The translations under genes were made by a program, and so were the position numbers. Below the pieces are notes generated by a model. That model ran no database searches and had not been told where the DNA came from. It was given only the letters and a program-made list of their open reading frames with translations. A stretch of DNA of 64,000 nucleotides from Ostrinia nubilalis (lineage: Eukaryota; Arthropoda; Insecta; Lepidoptera; Crambidae): NCBI RefSeq assembly GCF_963855985.1, contig NC_087099.1, forward strand, positions 5,672,001 through 5,736,000. Reading direction: 5' to 3'. Below, in pieces: positions 11,750 to 24,745 of the stretch (position 1 is the stretch's first letter; the number at the start of each line of letters is the position of its first letter).

Positions 11750-13700
11750 GTTTTAAAATTAAATCACAATCAACCATTTCTGACAAATTTGAGCTTCTAC
11801 GCTAGTGGAAAATGAAGACAGTGAAGTTTGCTAATTTCTGCTCGCTAATGTCGTACGCAAATTGTGTTTATTTATGCAGATCGCGGGAAGGACTTTTAAG
11901 AGAAATTCCCGGCTTTCCGTCATTTCTGATGGTGGAACGAGACTAATTGCCCTCGGCGCTCGTAATTTATTTAATTAGCGGTAGAAAAAGGAAAATACGA
12001 CGATACAATGTTTTATGCGTTAAAATTTATTGTGTCCCAGTATTTTTATTAAAGCGATCCCCTAATTTGGGGAAAAGTGACGGAAACAACGAATTGTTTA
12101 TTACCTACTTGAGAATTACTGCATTTTTATGTCTCTACACAGTCTCGTGGTTTGCAAAGTAATTTAATGACGTTTGCTGCAATAAATATTTATTTATTTA
12201 TTGACGTATACCCATAACATTTTATACAAAGTAATCACATAAAAATCTTACATTATAGAAGTTTATTTATTTTTAATTAACCCCAAAATGTGCGCATTTT
12301 ACGTTATGTTTTTAGTTGTTCAGCAAAATAGCCGGAATAAGTTAAAAGTTTATTCAAACATTTAGTTTCAGGCTATTCACTGCGAATGGAATATTTTGTA
12401 TTGGCAACTAATTGCATCGCAATATGTTTGTTTTATCTGATGAAGCGAGTTCGGATTAGGCATTGCAGAGGAACAACTAAAAGTGATTACATTTGGATTG
12501 AATTTAGTGCAACTGCAGCATAAATAAATACAATAGTTTTGTAAAACTGATTCTTTCACAGGTCGGATGGCGGAAAAGAATATACGGAAGATCAGATTTA
12601 ATAGGTACCCAATATGGTACATGTAAAATTTCGATTTTAAACCCGATCAAAACTGCTGTGGGCGCTCTCCTATACGAGTGCAGCGAGTTGACCACCAATA
12701 GGGAAAGATGGTGAGACATCGTAATGCGAGCAACATTTGACCACAAAAAATACCCATGATGACCACCACCACTCTGTCAAGAGTGTAACGACCGAGAAGA
12801 AGAAAGATGATTGGAAAATTTTGACATTGCCAGGTTAATCTGCTGCCTACCGTCTCTGCTCCAGATTATTAAATAAGTTACTATACTTATAAAGACACTT
12901 GACATGAGGTTACGAGTAAGAAGAAGAAACTAAATACTACGAATATCTCAATGCGAATACATCGTCTAATTAGGATTTCTGTTGTTCTGTTCCAGAAGGC
13001 AATTTTTCAAGTGCTCGAATCCATTTCCCGATTAGAAATAACATCCTTCTCGGGGAATAATTAAATAAAGCAACCGCTTTCTTTTGCTGGACATTTTTCT
13101 GGTTAAGGAAGGGTCCTACTATTTTTGTATTCATTTTGTGACATGACCTTAGTTAGATATACTTAAAACAATTTTCGTTAAAATGTTCGTAGAAATGGTC
13201 AGAACCCATTTTGGATGACGAATGTCTAGCTATTTTAATATTCAATGAGTTGTTTTTAGTGCTTGACAATCGGGAGTCTTTCTCTGGATGTTAAATAACA
13301 CCAACCTTCAGGTTTAGTTTGGTTTTCATGGTTTTATATTTAATCATTAAGTTTATTCAAGTATTTTTTTAACGCGTCATTTCCAATTTATCAGGTCAAC
13401 ATTAATGTGGGAAACAGGTCAATTTTGAATAAAGTTATAATAAAATTTTACCCAGGGGTATTATTAATTGTACTCTTATTTCCAAGAATGAATAAAATAC
13501 TGAATTGTGATTGTGAATTTTCCGAGAAAATTATAAAACAACAAATCGGAGTTTTTAAAGGTCGTCCGAGGAATCATTTTAAATGTTTAGTCATAATTTC
13601 AAATAAAAAATAAATTCTATTTTTATTTAATTAAATGAAATTCTGTTGGACAAAGTGTATTCCCGGTAATGCCTACCTACCTATGTATATTTCGTTCGTT
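11750..13700. other. No gene recognised
   Basis: Only short frames and TTTA-rich microsatellites (near 12185). A short RTE-like scrap (CAAATGACGTCTACTGCTGG) lies near 13714-13746. Confidence 0.5.
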
Positions 13701-13917
13701 CGCTCGTTTCAGCCAAATGACGTCTACTGCTGGACAAAGGCCTCCCTAAATTTATTTCAATTTTATTTTTAAGAAACGCCATAAATCACGCTCTTTCGCT
13801 TTTATCATCAACTAGAAGTACCGTCAGCTGTCTTCTTGAGTTCGGTCCATAGCAGGGGTTGTATCAGGTCTATTAGATTGGCACTTCCAATATGCACAAC
13901 ATTAGCTCCTGTTTGCA

Positions 13918-14060
13918 TTCATCATCATCATCGTCATCTCAGCCATAGGACGTCCACTGCTGAACATAGGCCTCCCCCAGTGCTTTTCATACTACCCGGT
14001 TGATAGCGGCCTGCGTCCAGTGCCTTCCTTTATCTTGTCGTCGGTTCACCTTGTGGGTGC
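13918..14060 (-). mobile_element. RTE-type LINE 3' scrap
   Basis: CATCATCATCATCGTCATC tail and GGACGTCCACTGCTGAACAT, same family as 4032-4317, cut off after CGGTTCACCTTGTGGG. Confidence 0.8.
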
Positions 14061-14629
14061 ATTATTTTCATTTAATTGTAACTGTTTCTATCTTTAGCTA
14101 GCGAAGTCATTATAATTTTCCTAACTTTGTAGATAAGGTGAAGAATGCGGACTTATTAAAAAATATAATATCCTAAAGAATGTTCAACTTTAATGTAACT
14201 GTAAAATCTTTAGACTGAAAGCTATCAAAAGCTTAAGACTGAGTCTTCACTTAGAATCGGCGAGTGAAAAATTACAGTCTAGTCCAAATCGAGTTAAGCA
14301 TAGAGGAGGTTTGCTGGCAAACAACAAACTCGGTTTTCGTCGGGCGATGGGAAAAATCTCTGCCAGTGTAGTTCAAGGAATACAGAAATATCACCGAGAA
14401 AATAGACATACTTAACCAAATGGGTAAAGTTTAGATTAAAAAGTATTTCATTCATGTATAGAATGGCGGCGCCTTTTTGGACGCATTTCAATGTTACGAC
14501 CTTTTTTTTAGCACCAATTCACCAGTTGGCGCCACTGGTGAGTGAAATGACCTTACCCGTGACATTACTGTGGCCTAATTCACGTATTTTGACAGACAAG
14601 ATCTCGCTGACGCATGAAGTTCAGAAGTC

Positions 14630-14853
14630 GTCCCATTGAAAAACAGTTCTAAATCCGTATTCACAAGGGTCATTTTTATAGAACGGTTACTCGATTGGAT
14701 CGCAACTCAGCGATTTGTTGTCATTGACGTTTAGTTACGTAGTCCCATTGAAAAAAAGTTCTAAATCCGTATTCTTAAGGGTCATTTCGATAGAACGATT
14801 ACTCGATAGGATCGCATTCAGCAATTTGTTGTCGTTGAAGTTTTGTTACCTGA
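14630..14853 (+). repeat. 112-bp direct duplication
   Basis: GTCCCATTGAAAAACAGTTC begins at 14630 and again (one base different) at 14742. Each copy has AGAACGGTTACTCGATTGGA-like and GATTTGTTGTCATTGACG-like blocks. The flanks hold several GGCGCCA-containing short palindromes. Confidence 0.8.
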
Positions 14854-14999
14854 ATGACGCTACTGGTGAGCGCTGAAACGATAGCTTTCAAATGCGATGA
14901 TTGAGCGTTCACTAGTTGGCGCCACTGTCTTAGCCACAAGCAAGTTCCCTTCCTAACCAATGGCGCCAACTGGCGAGCGCAATATGAAATCCTCATTAT

Positions 15000-15900
15000 C
15001 TGTCTGCTTCTTTTTAGCTGTGACGCAACACCCGCCTCTAACTTGCTAAGTCACGTGCGCCTATATCAAAGTTAAAGCAGCTTTTACTGTCTTTTATTGC
15101 TTTATAATGGACGCTAATTTTCGGGACGTAATGGACTAAAATAGCCAATATTCCCATTAACGTTTAGGGGATGTGACTCCGATGTTTCACAATGGCGTTT
15201 TTTGCGTTGTGTGAAAAGGAATGACAAACCACAACAACGGTCTGTCATTGCTACTTTGTAGTAAAATTGTTGATATCTAAAACTAAAACCCTAATATGTG
15301 TTGTATACTGTGAATGTCTTAAATGTGTATTGCTGTTGGTGTACCTTTATCAATAAATAAATAAATAAATAATCCGTTTCTTATCGTGATTTTTTTTTGC
15401 AGAAAAAGGACGCATGTTTGACCGCAATCACAGATGGTACAATATGTCTAGGATGCTAGGTATAAAATATGAATTATTTTTTACAGTAAATAATGATATC
15501 ATTTTTGCATAGCTAATATAATAAATAAATGTTGATGCATGTAGTTTAAGCTTTCACTAAAATCGATCCCAAACAGTTCCTGATCCTTTCAGCACTTTAC
15601 TTTTATTTCCAATTCAGGTAACTTAACTTTTATTCGGGTTTTTAATCTACTCAGCGACACACTTACTTCGTAATTTCCAACTACCTGAATACAGGTACTA
15701 TAATTTGCGGTACCTTTGTGTAATTACACCGTATTCGTACTTTATTTCAAAAGGAAAGTGTACAATTGGTGAACTACGCCCAGAGCCATACGTTTTGTTC
15801 AGGAAAAGCTTTGTGTTTGAACAAACGAAACAATCCTATGTAGTTCGCGCAAGTTCGTGTTACTAATATTATGAGTGTCAGTGAGTATTGGGGTACTTGC
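15000..15900. other. No gene; possible LINE 3' tail near 15250-15372
   Basis: The stretch ending in (AAAT)n at about 15355-15372 looks like a poly-A-type retrotransposon tail, but no coding part precedes it. Confidence 0.4.
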
Positions 15901-15905
15901 ATTTA

Positions 15906-16138
15906 TCCCAACTAATATTATAAATGCGAAAGTAACTCTGTCTGTCTGTCTGTCTGTTACGCTTTCCCGCTTAAACCTCGCAACCGATTTTGATGAAATT
16001 TGGCATAGAGATAGTTTGAGTCCCGGGAAAGAACATAGGATAGTTTTTATCCCGGTTTTTGAAACAGGGACGCGCGCGATAAAGTTTTTCTGTGACAGAC
16101 AAAATTCCACGCGGGCGAAGCCGCGGGCGGAAAGCTAG
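15906..16138 (+). mobile_element. Helitron-like non-autonomous element (233 bp)
   Basis: TCCCAACTAATATT start, (TCTG)n microsatellite inside, 3' hairpin, CTAG end, inserted between A and T. Same length as the copy at 52755-52987. The weak reading frames here and in the other copies are repeat-derived. Confidence 0.75.
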
Positions 16139-16139
16139 T

Positions 16140-18196
16140 AATGATATAAAACAAATGTTCACTCGATAAATCAACTGCCTCAGGTGATCCTGGTTGGCGT
16201 TAAAAGCATTAGAAAATGTCAACAGACTAAGTAACCGATTAGATAGTACCTCTGTAACTCCTAGCTCTAGGAAAAGCATGTGACTTTTAATTCAAATACT
16301 TATTTATTTATTACATGATTAATTTAATATTCTGAGTTTTGATACTAAATTAAGTATTTGTGAGAATCTTCAGAAGTAACGTTTTGGTATTCGATGGAAA
16401 TCCTTGGAGGAGGCCTTTGTCTAGCAGGTTGAAACGAATAAAGAATGTTCGATAGTATCTACATACAAGTATCACCTGTCTATTGTTATTTATGCTCATA
16501 ATGTCGTCACTCTATTGTGTAAGTTTTATGTTCGTGACGATCCAGTTTATAAACTAACGTATGTTACGTATGAGCACCCACTCGACTAACTTTAACATTT
16601 ATTCTCTGCTTTACCTGTCTAACTTTGTTGTCTTTTTGTCATTCCATGAGAAATATTGCTACGAGATTTAGTACATACCCAACTCGTTAAAATTTTTCGA
16701 GCTTATTTGGGTCAATTTGAACAGTCAACAGTCACAGTGTAGTTAGACAAATTAAACGTAAAAAGAAAAGTAGCCGCGCCGTCGTGGTACCAAAAAGAAT
16801 CTTAGATTCATTAGGCTTTAGGAGAGCGCTTTTTAACTTTAATTAAAAAAGCTGAAGTTGATCCTAATAAATGTGTTCTAACTCTTGACTGACGTTTATG
16901 AATAGTGCTGGATCAGTCAAGTTGAGATCGATCTGTCGCTCACTTGGCTGGTGCTGAGTAAAGGACGCAGCACACTTATGAACCCGGAAAGGGATCGTAG
17001 TCGTACCAACTCGAGGCGGTCAGTATTCTTTATATGAAACTCCATACTGCATCGCACACTTAATGTAAAATGCCTCACCTCGCGCAAAAGGCGATGCGAT
17101 GGCAGCTCGCGAAAGGCGAGTGTTGTTGATCCCTTTCCGAGTTGATAAGTCTGCTATGACCTTTACGCTCACCGCTGCTTATACAGTCTCTGCATCGCTG
17201 CTTTTCGAGATAAATGTAGAGCGGACAAGATAAATGTGCGAGTTGCATCCCTGCATCCCTGAGGCCGTACATTGTGGTATGTACGTTGTAGCTTATACGG
17301 CAAATGGTAGTAACCTACGATTTAGATCAGGATGATTTTGAATGCAACTTCCTTAACTATCAATAAGTGTAACTATGTAGACCCACATAAAGTTACGGGT
17401 CCGTCATTTATTTTCTTATGGTGAATGTGATACAAATGAGTGTACAGTAGGCCTATAAGCGGTTTTCACGCCACTTTATCGAATTTTCCCATACATTTTG
17501 ACATCTAAAATCGATAAGTTCACGGCGATGTAATGAAGATTTTGAAGTTACGAATTATAATAGTTTAAATCCCAAGGGAAATACGTCAAACTATAGGACT
17601 CAATTTATATTCGTATTTATTACATAGAAATGTTGTTTACACAGAATTTGTAATTGAATATTCTGACATTGATGTCTGTTGGGTTCCTGGAACACAATGG
17701 CGTACGTTATTTGTATTCCTTTATAATAAAACTACCTAAATATTATACAGCAATATTTATTTAATCCGAGAGCTTTGTTCAGCATCATGTAAACTGTTTT
17801 ATTTTGAATTATGAACATAATGTTAAAGGCGGAAAGCCTTTAGTTAAAACCTAAATTAAAGTTAATTGGTTTTCTGATCATTTACTTGTGTACTGACTTT
17901 TTTAATAAAAGATGAAAAATAGAGATATAAATAACGGGCGAAACAAAGAAATTTTTACTAATAATGGCGTAGGTAGTAATATTTAGAACTCACAACAATA
18001 AATTAACATTGCAACATTGTGTATGTTGTAACGTTGAACCGACGACATTGAATGACCATAGTAAGCATTTTGCAGCCATTGCTGTATATCAAAAACTAAG
18101 ACACTAAAGACTGTTACAATTGAAACTGCAGCTGTGGGATAGGTGATGTTAGGATAAGCGAGTACATCAAAATTAATTCGTACAACTCAGCAAAAA
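16140..18196. other. No gene or repeat recognised
   Basis: Short frames only; nothing with a recognisable protein motif. Confidence 0.5.
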
Positions 18197-18198
18197 TA

Positions 18199-19864
18199 CA
18201 GGGTGTTTGGCGCATCGTGTGCCAAAATGATTTGGCGGATAGAATGGGTCATTTCCTATATTTTCAGCCCCCATAACACGTTCCATACCAGGCGGCTACT
18301 TTTAAATTAATTTTTTTAGTAATTTCACCAAAATACCCAAATCGCATCATTTAATTTCGATTTCAAAAAAAACTACTAGGCGCAGCCCTAAAGTAAATAT
18401 TTTGTTTTGACGTGCATTAATGTAGGGTTGCATCAAATCTAAATTTATTGGCAAATATCATCAAGTTTTTTTAAAATTCAGCTTTGAAGTTTTCCGAAAA
18501 GTTAAAAATGAACTGAACATTTTAGTTTACAAGGGTATTTTTTTTTTTAAAAGAGATAGCGATCTTCGGATTTTATCAAAACTTCTCTAGTCTATCCTCA
18601 TTCAAACGGTATACTAATCTTGTTTAAATAATAACAACAACTTCACAAATTACTTAAATTAGTGCATTGACTCTACTCGGACTGATTTGCGAAATTTGTG
18701 TTTATAGCTCCTTTTTGTGTGAATAGCACGTAGAACACCTAACAGGTAAAAATTATTTATCTTATGCAATGTAAAAACCTTTTCCCTATCGTTTTTCAAT
18801 GTGGATTTCTTGAAATTAAAGACGAAAATAATTATTTTGATCGTTTATTAATTATTACAAATTTTGTTCAAAATGTCCGCCTCGGCAACGTATACACTCA
18901 AGACATCTTCTTCTAATTTCGACTGTTGTCGTATGCAGCCACATTTCTCTTTTTATTACTAATAAGGCGTTTTCTATTCGTTGTAGTTTTTCTATTGTTT
19001 GAATCCGTTACGTACACCAGTTCTTTAGCTTGTCCCCAGACGTAAAAATCGAACGGAGTTAGGTCTGGGGAACGTGTAGGCCACTGTATAGGGCCATCTC
19101 TTCCAATCCACGAGTAGAAAACGCCTTTGTAGTAATAAAAAGAGAAAATTAGAAGAAGATGTCGTGAGTGTATACGTTGCCGAGGCCATTTTGAACAAAA
19201 TTTGTAATAATTAATAAACGATCAAAATAATTATTTTCGTCTTTAAATTCAAGAAATCCACATTGAAAAACGATTGGGAAAAGGTTTTTACATTGCATAA
19301 GATAAATAATTTTTACCTGTAGGTGTTAAACGTGCTATTCACACATAAAGGGGCTATAAACACAAATTTCGCAAATCAGTCCGAGTAGAGTCAATGCACT
19401 AATTTAAGTAATTTGTGAAGTTGTTGTTATTATTTAAACAAGATTAGTATACCGTTTGAATGAGGATAGACTAGAGAAGTTTTGATAAAATCCGAAGATC
19501 GCTATCTCTTTTAAAAAAGAAAATTATACCCATGTAAACTTAAATGTTCAGTCCATTTTTAACTTTTCTGAAAACTTCAAAGCTGAATTTTAAAAAAACT
19601 AGATGATATTTGCCAGTAAATTTAGATTTGATGCAACCCTACATTAATGCACGTCAAAACAAAATATTTACTTTAGGGCTGCGCCTAGTAGTTTTTTTTT
19701 AATCGAAATTAAATGATGCGATTTGGGTATTTTGGTGAAATTACTAAAAAAAATTATTTAAAAGTAGCCGCCTGGCATGGAACGTGTTATGGGGGCTGAA
19801 AATATAGGAAATGACCCATTCTATCCGCCAAATCATTTTGGCACACGATGCGCCAAACACCCTG
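18199..19864. mobile_element. Giant foldback element (1.67 kb) with a transposase relic
   Basis: Ends CAGGGTGTTTGGCGCATCGT and its reverse complement, flanked by TA on both sides. The left arm runs to about 18980 and the right arm from about 19110, so each arm is roughly 750-780 bp and the arms match nearly base for base. The loop of about 130 bp keeps a piece of transposase. TA duplication points to the IS630/Tc1/mariner superfamily. Confidence 0.88.
19000..19110 (-). pseudogene. DDE transposase C-terminal fragment
   Basis: Minus-strand reading gives SWIGRDGPIQWPTRSPDLTP and then FDFYVWGQAKELVYV. WPxRSPDLTPxDFxxWG is a hallmark of insect IS630/Tc1/mariner-like transposases, where the Asp of SPDL belongs to the DDE triad. 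It is about 35 codons long and has no start. Confidence 0.8.
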
Positions 19865-20108
19865 TATATTAAGCCTATAGTACACTAAGCAAGTGATCCT
19901 ATAATTGAGAATGTTACTAGGTATGCAAAATCACTTGAAACCTATGTTACAGTTAAGCTTTTACATTTACAAATACATTAGTTTTTATTTCATTCAAAAA
20001 TACCCAGTAGTTATGATTTTATAGGCATTCAAAGTTCGCTTAAATATTGAGTCCCGCCGACGGTCACGTGACCCCGTGTGACGTACATTCACAGCGTCCG
20101 CTCACTAG

Positions 20109-20202
20109 AAAACGGATATAAACATACTTAAATATTTTTTTTTTGTAAATACAAACTTATTATACATATTAACACCCAGACCCATCACAGAAATTAAAAT
20201 TG
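20109..20202 (-). mobile_element. SINE fragment (same family as 51163-51351)
   Basis: Shares AACGGATATAAACATACTTA, the T-run, and CACCCAGnCCCnTCACAGAAAT with the copy at 51163-51351, but lacks the tRNA-like head. It is truncated at the 5' end of the element. Confidence 0.65.
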
Positions 20203-20207
20203 AACCA

Positions 20208-20515
20208 AACCCAAACTTGATGCGATTGTGTCGTTTTATTGCGAATTACCTTCCAGCTCCATCATTAGACCCCGATTACTATATAGAATTAAAATACTCA
20301 TCAATACAAAACGAACGAGCCCAAACTCGATGCATTTAAGTCGTTTTATTATAGAGTTCCTATGGCCACCTTCCAGCTCCATCATCAGATCAGCTCCATG
20401 TCATCATAATATTGCATGGTCATCCAAATCACATGTGTTTGCGAAATTTCAGCTTAATCGGTTGCCTGGAAGTGGGTCTTAATTCAGTTTGCAAGATTCC
20501 ACCCATACAAATATG
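20208..20515 (+). repeat. Dispersed repeat, partly duplicated
   Basis: AACCCAAACTTGATGC and GCCCAAACTCGATGC about 110 bp apart mark two copies of one unit, each with CCTTCCAGCTCCATCAT. Reverse relative at 1245-1425. Confidence 0.6.
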
Positions 20516-20982
20516 AGCCAGTCGTTGTAATATGACGTCACGCTCATAAAATGGCGGGCCGGCCGCCGCCCGCACTTTTAAAATTCAATATCTTGAAAAC
20601 TAATTGACGTATCGAAATAATTCTTTCACGAGTATTTTTTATTTTTAACAGAGAATACAGAAAGCTAAAAAACAAAATTAGTGAACATTCTTCATTCAAA
20701 GATAGGAACAACAGCCTAACACAAATGTAACTGAAAAACATATCCGACCCGGCCAAGTGAGGTCGTTAGGGGCGCTATAAAATAATGCAAAATCTGCTAT
20801 TCAACCCTAAATATCCAATTTTCGAGTGGAGTACGACCAACGTCATAATTAACAAAGGTCTGGGACTCCAGCCCATGCATAACTAACACGTCGACCCCGA
20901 AACGAGACCGCCCTAAACTATGGGCTTTCGCTTCGAAGGGCTAGGATCTATATTTCATCTAGAATAGACTCATATTTTTATA

Positions 20983-21246
20983 CAGGGTGTTAGGTAAATG
21001 GGTATATGAGCCGACACTAGCCCATGTTAACATGGGCATATAAATGGTATGGTGAAGTCAGAAAATTGATATCTTCATTTTAATTATTTTAATTTTCATA
21101 CAAATCAGATTTTATAAAATTTATTTTGTATGAAAATTAAAAAAATTAAAATGATGATATCAAATTTCTGACTTCACCACACCATTTATATGCCCATGTT
21201 AACATGGGCTAGTGTCGGCTTATATACCCATTTACCTAACACCCTG
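20983..21246. mobile_element. 264-bp foldback MITE, CAGGGTG ends, TA-flanked
   Basis: Near-complete palindrome: CAGGGTGTTAGGTAAATGGG with its mirror, flanked by TA on both sides. Second copy at 44405-44665. Confidence 0.88.
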
Positions 21247-21792
21247 TATATGATAGATAATCATAGATTGATGATTACATAAAAGATAAAAATGTTTGCT
21301 CGCATCAATACTTTTGACTATAATTTGTATATTTTAAAGACTGTAAATCCTTGAAAAGGAAGCTGACAATAGTGACTGAGTTTCTTGCGCTGCTTCTTCT
21401 CAGCACTGGCCCATTTATTGTCCCGAAGTGTAAAAGTGCTTTTTAAAAGCCTATTTGCAAAAATAAATGAGTTTTTTAAGATAGTCGTATTTTTAATTAA
21501 TCAGACATTTAAACATTTAACAAGATTTAGCATGATATTTTTTCATATTTGTTCTGCCTCCTTCCAAAAGTTGCTGTGCCCTACTGGGTCCGCATTGTGC
21601 TGTTAATGTGCTAATGTGGTAAAGCAATAAAGTATTAAGTAATGAGTATTGACTAGCAATTGGGACAAAACCTACTTGAGACTATCAATTTCGATTGAAT
21701 AACCTTATTGTCTATGCTTCGTTCATTAGGATGGGACACGGATTGCCGGTTTTTCATGCACATTGTATTTAGTTTGTAACTATGTCTACACT

Positions 21793-21916
21793 TAGGCTGA
21801 GTTGCACCACCTAATTTTGACCATAACTATAACGATAACCGGTGCTTTTTGTATGGAGTTTGACAGATTTTGGACGTTTGTTAAAGTCAAAGTAAGATGG
21901 TGCAACCCAGACTTAG
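21793..21916. mobile_element. Small MITE, GGCTGAGTTGCACCA family
   Basis: TAGGCTGAGTTGCACCACCT...TGCAACCCAGACTTA with internal TTTGTATGGAGTTTGACAG. Relatives at 25284, 29038, 30071 and 31693. Confidence 0.75.
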
Positions 21917-22980
21917 AAGCGACTTACTATAGTTAGAAGGGACGGAGTAGCTAACAAAACCACTTATTTCAAGCCCTGAAAACCGAGTTGGTTTTCAGTT
22001 GTCTGTAAAATTAGATTTTTTGTAATTTTTAAATTATTTTATTCAATTGAGTTGACAGAAATATGACGTCACAACTTAATTTTTTTTAACAAAGCACATT
22101 CTAACGTGCCATATTATAATTTATTCAAGTAACTCATTGTACCTATACAATTTTTGATTGATTGCTGTAACTGAATTTTTTTTTTTAAATAATTAACTTT
22201 GTGATAATAATATGATGACAATAAACATTTCTGTCGAATCCATGTGTTTACGTAGGTAGTTAGAAGATAGATATTCCATTGTTTTGTCATTTGAGTTTAA
22301 TAATACTGCACAGTCTAGTTATTTACAATCCCAGCAAAAAATAATCTCTATTTTTTACCTATAAATACAAGTTTTTTCCTCGTAATTATTAATAAGGTTC
22401 AATTTACCACATTTACCGTAACATAGACACAGTTAGCTGAGGTCATTCGAAGCCTATCTCTTTAAGTTATCACAAGTTCAAAGTGTCAGTAGATGAGAAA
22501 ATCGTCAAAAGATGATAAGATCTAAAGATTTTTAATGGCTTATTACAAAAAGTTAACGATTGTTGAGCACTTGTTTAAATTATCAATTAGTATGGAACTT
22601 TTGGAAGAACTTTTTTGTATTAAGTCCCATAATGTTTGCTTTTTTGGTGGACAGCGTTACTAAACCAGGTCCCACTGAACAATTCAGCGTAGTTAATTCA
22701 TGTAAATGTGTGTGCGTGACACCGTTCCCTAACTCATCGTCAAGTTCTCAAGTCACATCCAGTAAACATTTACACGGCGCAAACTTCGATGCTGGAGACA
22801 CGGCAGATTTGCGGCCTTGTAACCGTAAGGCTGAGTTACAAATAGTTGCTCATGTAAACTGCTGCCACAGTGTAGAAAGACAGAGTATTGTGGTTTGTAT
22901 TTCAGGTAATTTTCGAGGACAAAAATGAAGCTATTATTTCTGTAGTAAAATCGCCTCTATACCAACGATAGATACTCTTA

Positions 22981-23127
22981 CACCAGTATTCACAAACGAT
23001 GCTTGCTTAAGCAAAGCAGCAAATCGAACGCACAGCGTTGAATAGAGCTCTGTGATTGGTACATGTGTCACCCTGTGCGTCCACGTGCATTGTGAGACTC
23101 CATAGTAATGTTTGTGAATACCGGCGT
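22981..23127. mobile_element. CGCCCGTATTCAC-ended MITE, third, diverged copy
   Basis: Internal sequence GCTTGCTTAAGCAAAGCAGC and GAATAGAGCTCTGTGATTGG matches the copy at 46808-46941, but the outer ends have drifted and no duplication is clear. Confidence 0.65.
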
Positions 23128-23162
23128 TATTTTTGCTACACACCCTTAATTGAATATTAATA

Positions 23163-23841
23163 CAGGGTGGAAACGATAAGTGATCTCACTCGATTATTTC
23201 TAAACTATACAAGATATCAATAAACTAGTTATTGATCCTGAAAGTGCTTCATGAGCTCTATCACACGGTATTAATAATAGGTTACAGAATAAACTGGATC
23301 TATCCGAAACTTCAACGTTTCCAGCTTCCATACATTTGGTAAAGTCACATTATTTTAAAAACTACATATGATATCGTAAAACTGATTACTGATTCTAAAA
23401 GTGCTTCACAAGCTCTATCCAATGGTATCAATAATAGGTTACAGAATAAACTGGATCTAACCAAAAATTCAAGGTTTCCTTCTTCCATACATTTAGTACT
23501 ACCACAGTCATGACACTCATCTCTTGACAATATTATAGCAAGTAAAGCCTAAAACCAATGTTTTTCATTAATAATTTAAAATAAGAATACAATTTACGAG
23601 TTTATTTTAAGTATTTATTATTAAATTAAAAAAATTACACTTCTAATATTGTGTGTCTGGCATACATTTAGTATGGAAGCTGGAAACATTGAATTTTCAG
23701 ATAGATCCAGTTTATTCTGTAACTTATTATTGGTACCGTTTGAAAGAGCTCATTAAGCACTTTCAGGATCAGTAACCAGTTTTTTAATATCTTGTATAGT
23801 TAAGAAATAATTGAGTGAGATCACTTAACGTTTCCACCCTG
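23163..23841. mobile_element. 679-bp element, CAGGGTGGAAACG ends, TA-flanked
   Basis: CAGGGTGGAAACGATAAGTG with its mirror at the other end. Inside are several alternately oriented copies of a block with GTTACAGAATAAACTGGATC. Sister copy at 26785-27471. Confidence 0.85.
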
Positions 23842-24353
23842 TATATATGTATATTAGCTGCTAAATGTGTTGTAGGCATAAGATTTGAAGGAAGCACGAA
23901 TGTTTGAAAAATTTTGGGGATTATAGGACTGGAAAAGAAAAGTGAATCACCAACTGAAAAGCGCATCATTTACAATAAATATTGTCATTTAAACTGTTAA
24001 TGAAATTATATGATGTTCCGTACTTTTGTCCGGGAAAAAAATGCATGAAATTGAATGCGGTGATAGGGTAGGTTAATTATGTGTGTGGGGTTCCTCTCAG
24101 CCTATGCTAAGATGCCAAGTTCTGAATAACATAAAAGTTGTTAATATTATATGTTTATTTATTCAGTTCAAGAAACATGTAATGAAAATGACTGCGGAGC
24201 AGACTTACTGAATCCATTTACATTATTACACTGTTGTCGCCGTTTGCGGACGAGTAGCCTCTTGTGCCTCCACTATTTATTGGGCACAGTAAGCACTCCC
24301 ATTTTGCGACACGCAAAAGTTTCACAAGTTTCCTACATTTTCTAAGGCAATAT

Positions 24354-24745
24354 GTCTTCTTTCTTCTTCTTTCTTTTCGGCCAAATGACGTCCACTGCTG
24401 GACAAAGGCCTCCCCCAAGGTTTTCCACAATGAACGGTCCTGCGCTGCCCGCATCCAGGCTCTTCCCGCGACCTTTACCAGATCGTCGGTCCACCTAGTA
24501 GGAGGCCTGCCCACGCTACGTCTTCCAGCCCGTGGTCGCCACTCGAGAACTTTCCTGCCCCAACGGCCATCGTCTCTACGAGCTATGTGCCCCGCCCACT
24601 GCCACTTGATTTTAGCAATTCTGCGGGCTATGTCGGTTACTTTGGTTCTCCTGCGGATCTCCTCATTTCTGATTCGATCACGCAGGGAAACTCCGAGCAT
24701 AGCCCGCTCCATCGCCCTTTGGGTGACCTTGAGCCTAGCCTAGCC
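24354..24745 (-). mobile_element. RTE-type LINE 3' fragment (longest copy)
   Basis: The minus-strand frame 24712-24360 encodes ERAMLGVSLRDRIRNEEIRR and IAKIKWQWAGHIARR, through VGRPPTRWTDDLVKVAG and FVQQWTSFG: the RTE C-terminus. The tail is TTC/GAA-rich rather than (TCA)n. Confidence 0.87.

Noticed and set aside
22560..22928. 122-codon plus-strand frame, the longest outside mobile elements and clear genes
   Set aside because: No recognisable family motif, no convincing splice context and repeat-rich surroundings; chance frame is likelier.
24264..24743. 159-codon plus-strand frame
   Set aside because: Antisense shadow of the RTE LINE C-terminus coded on the other strand.
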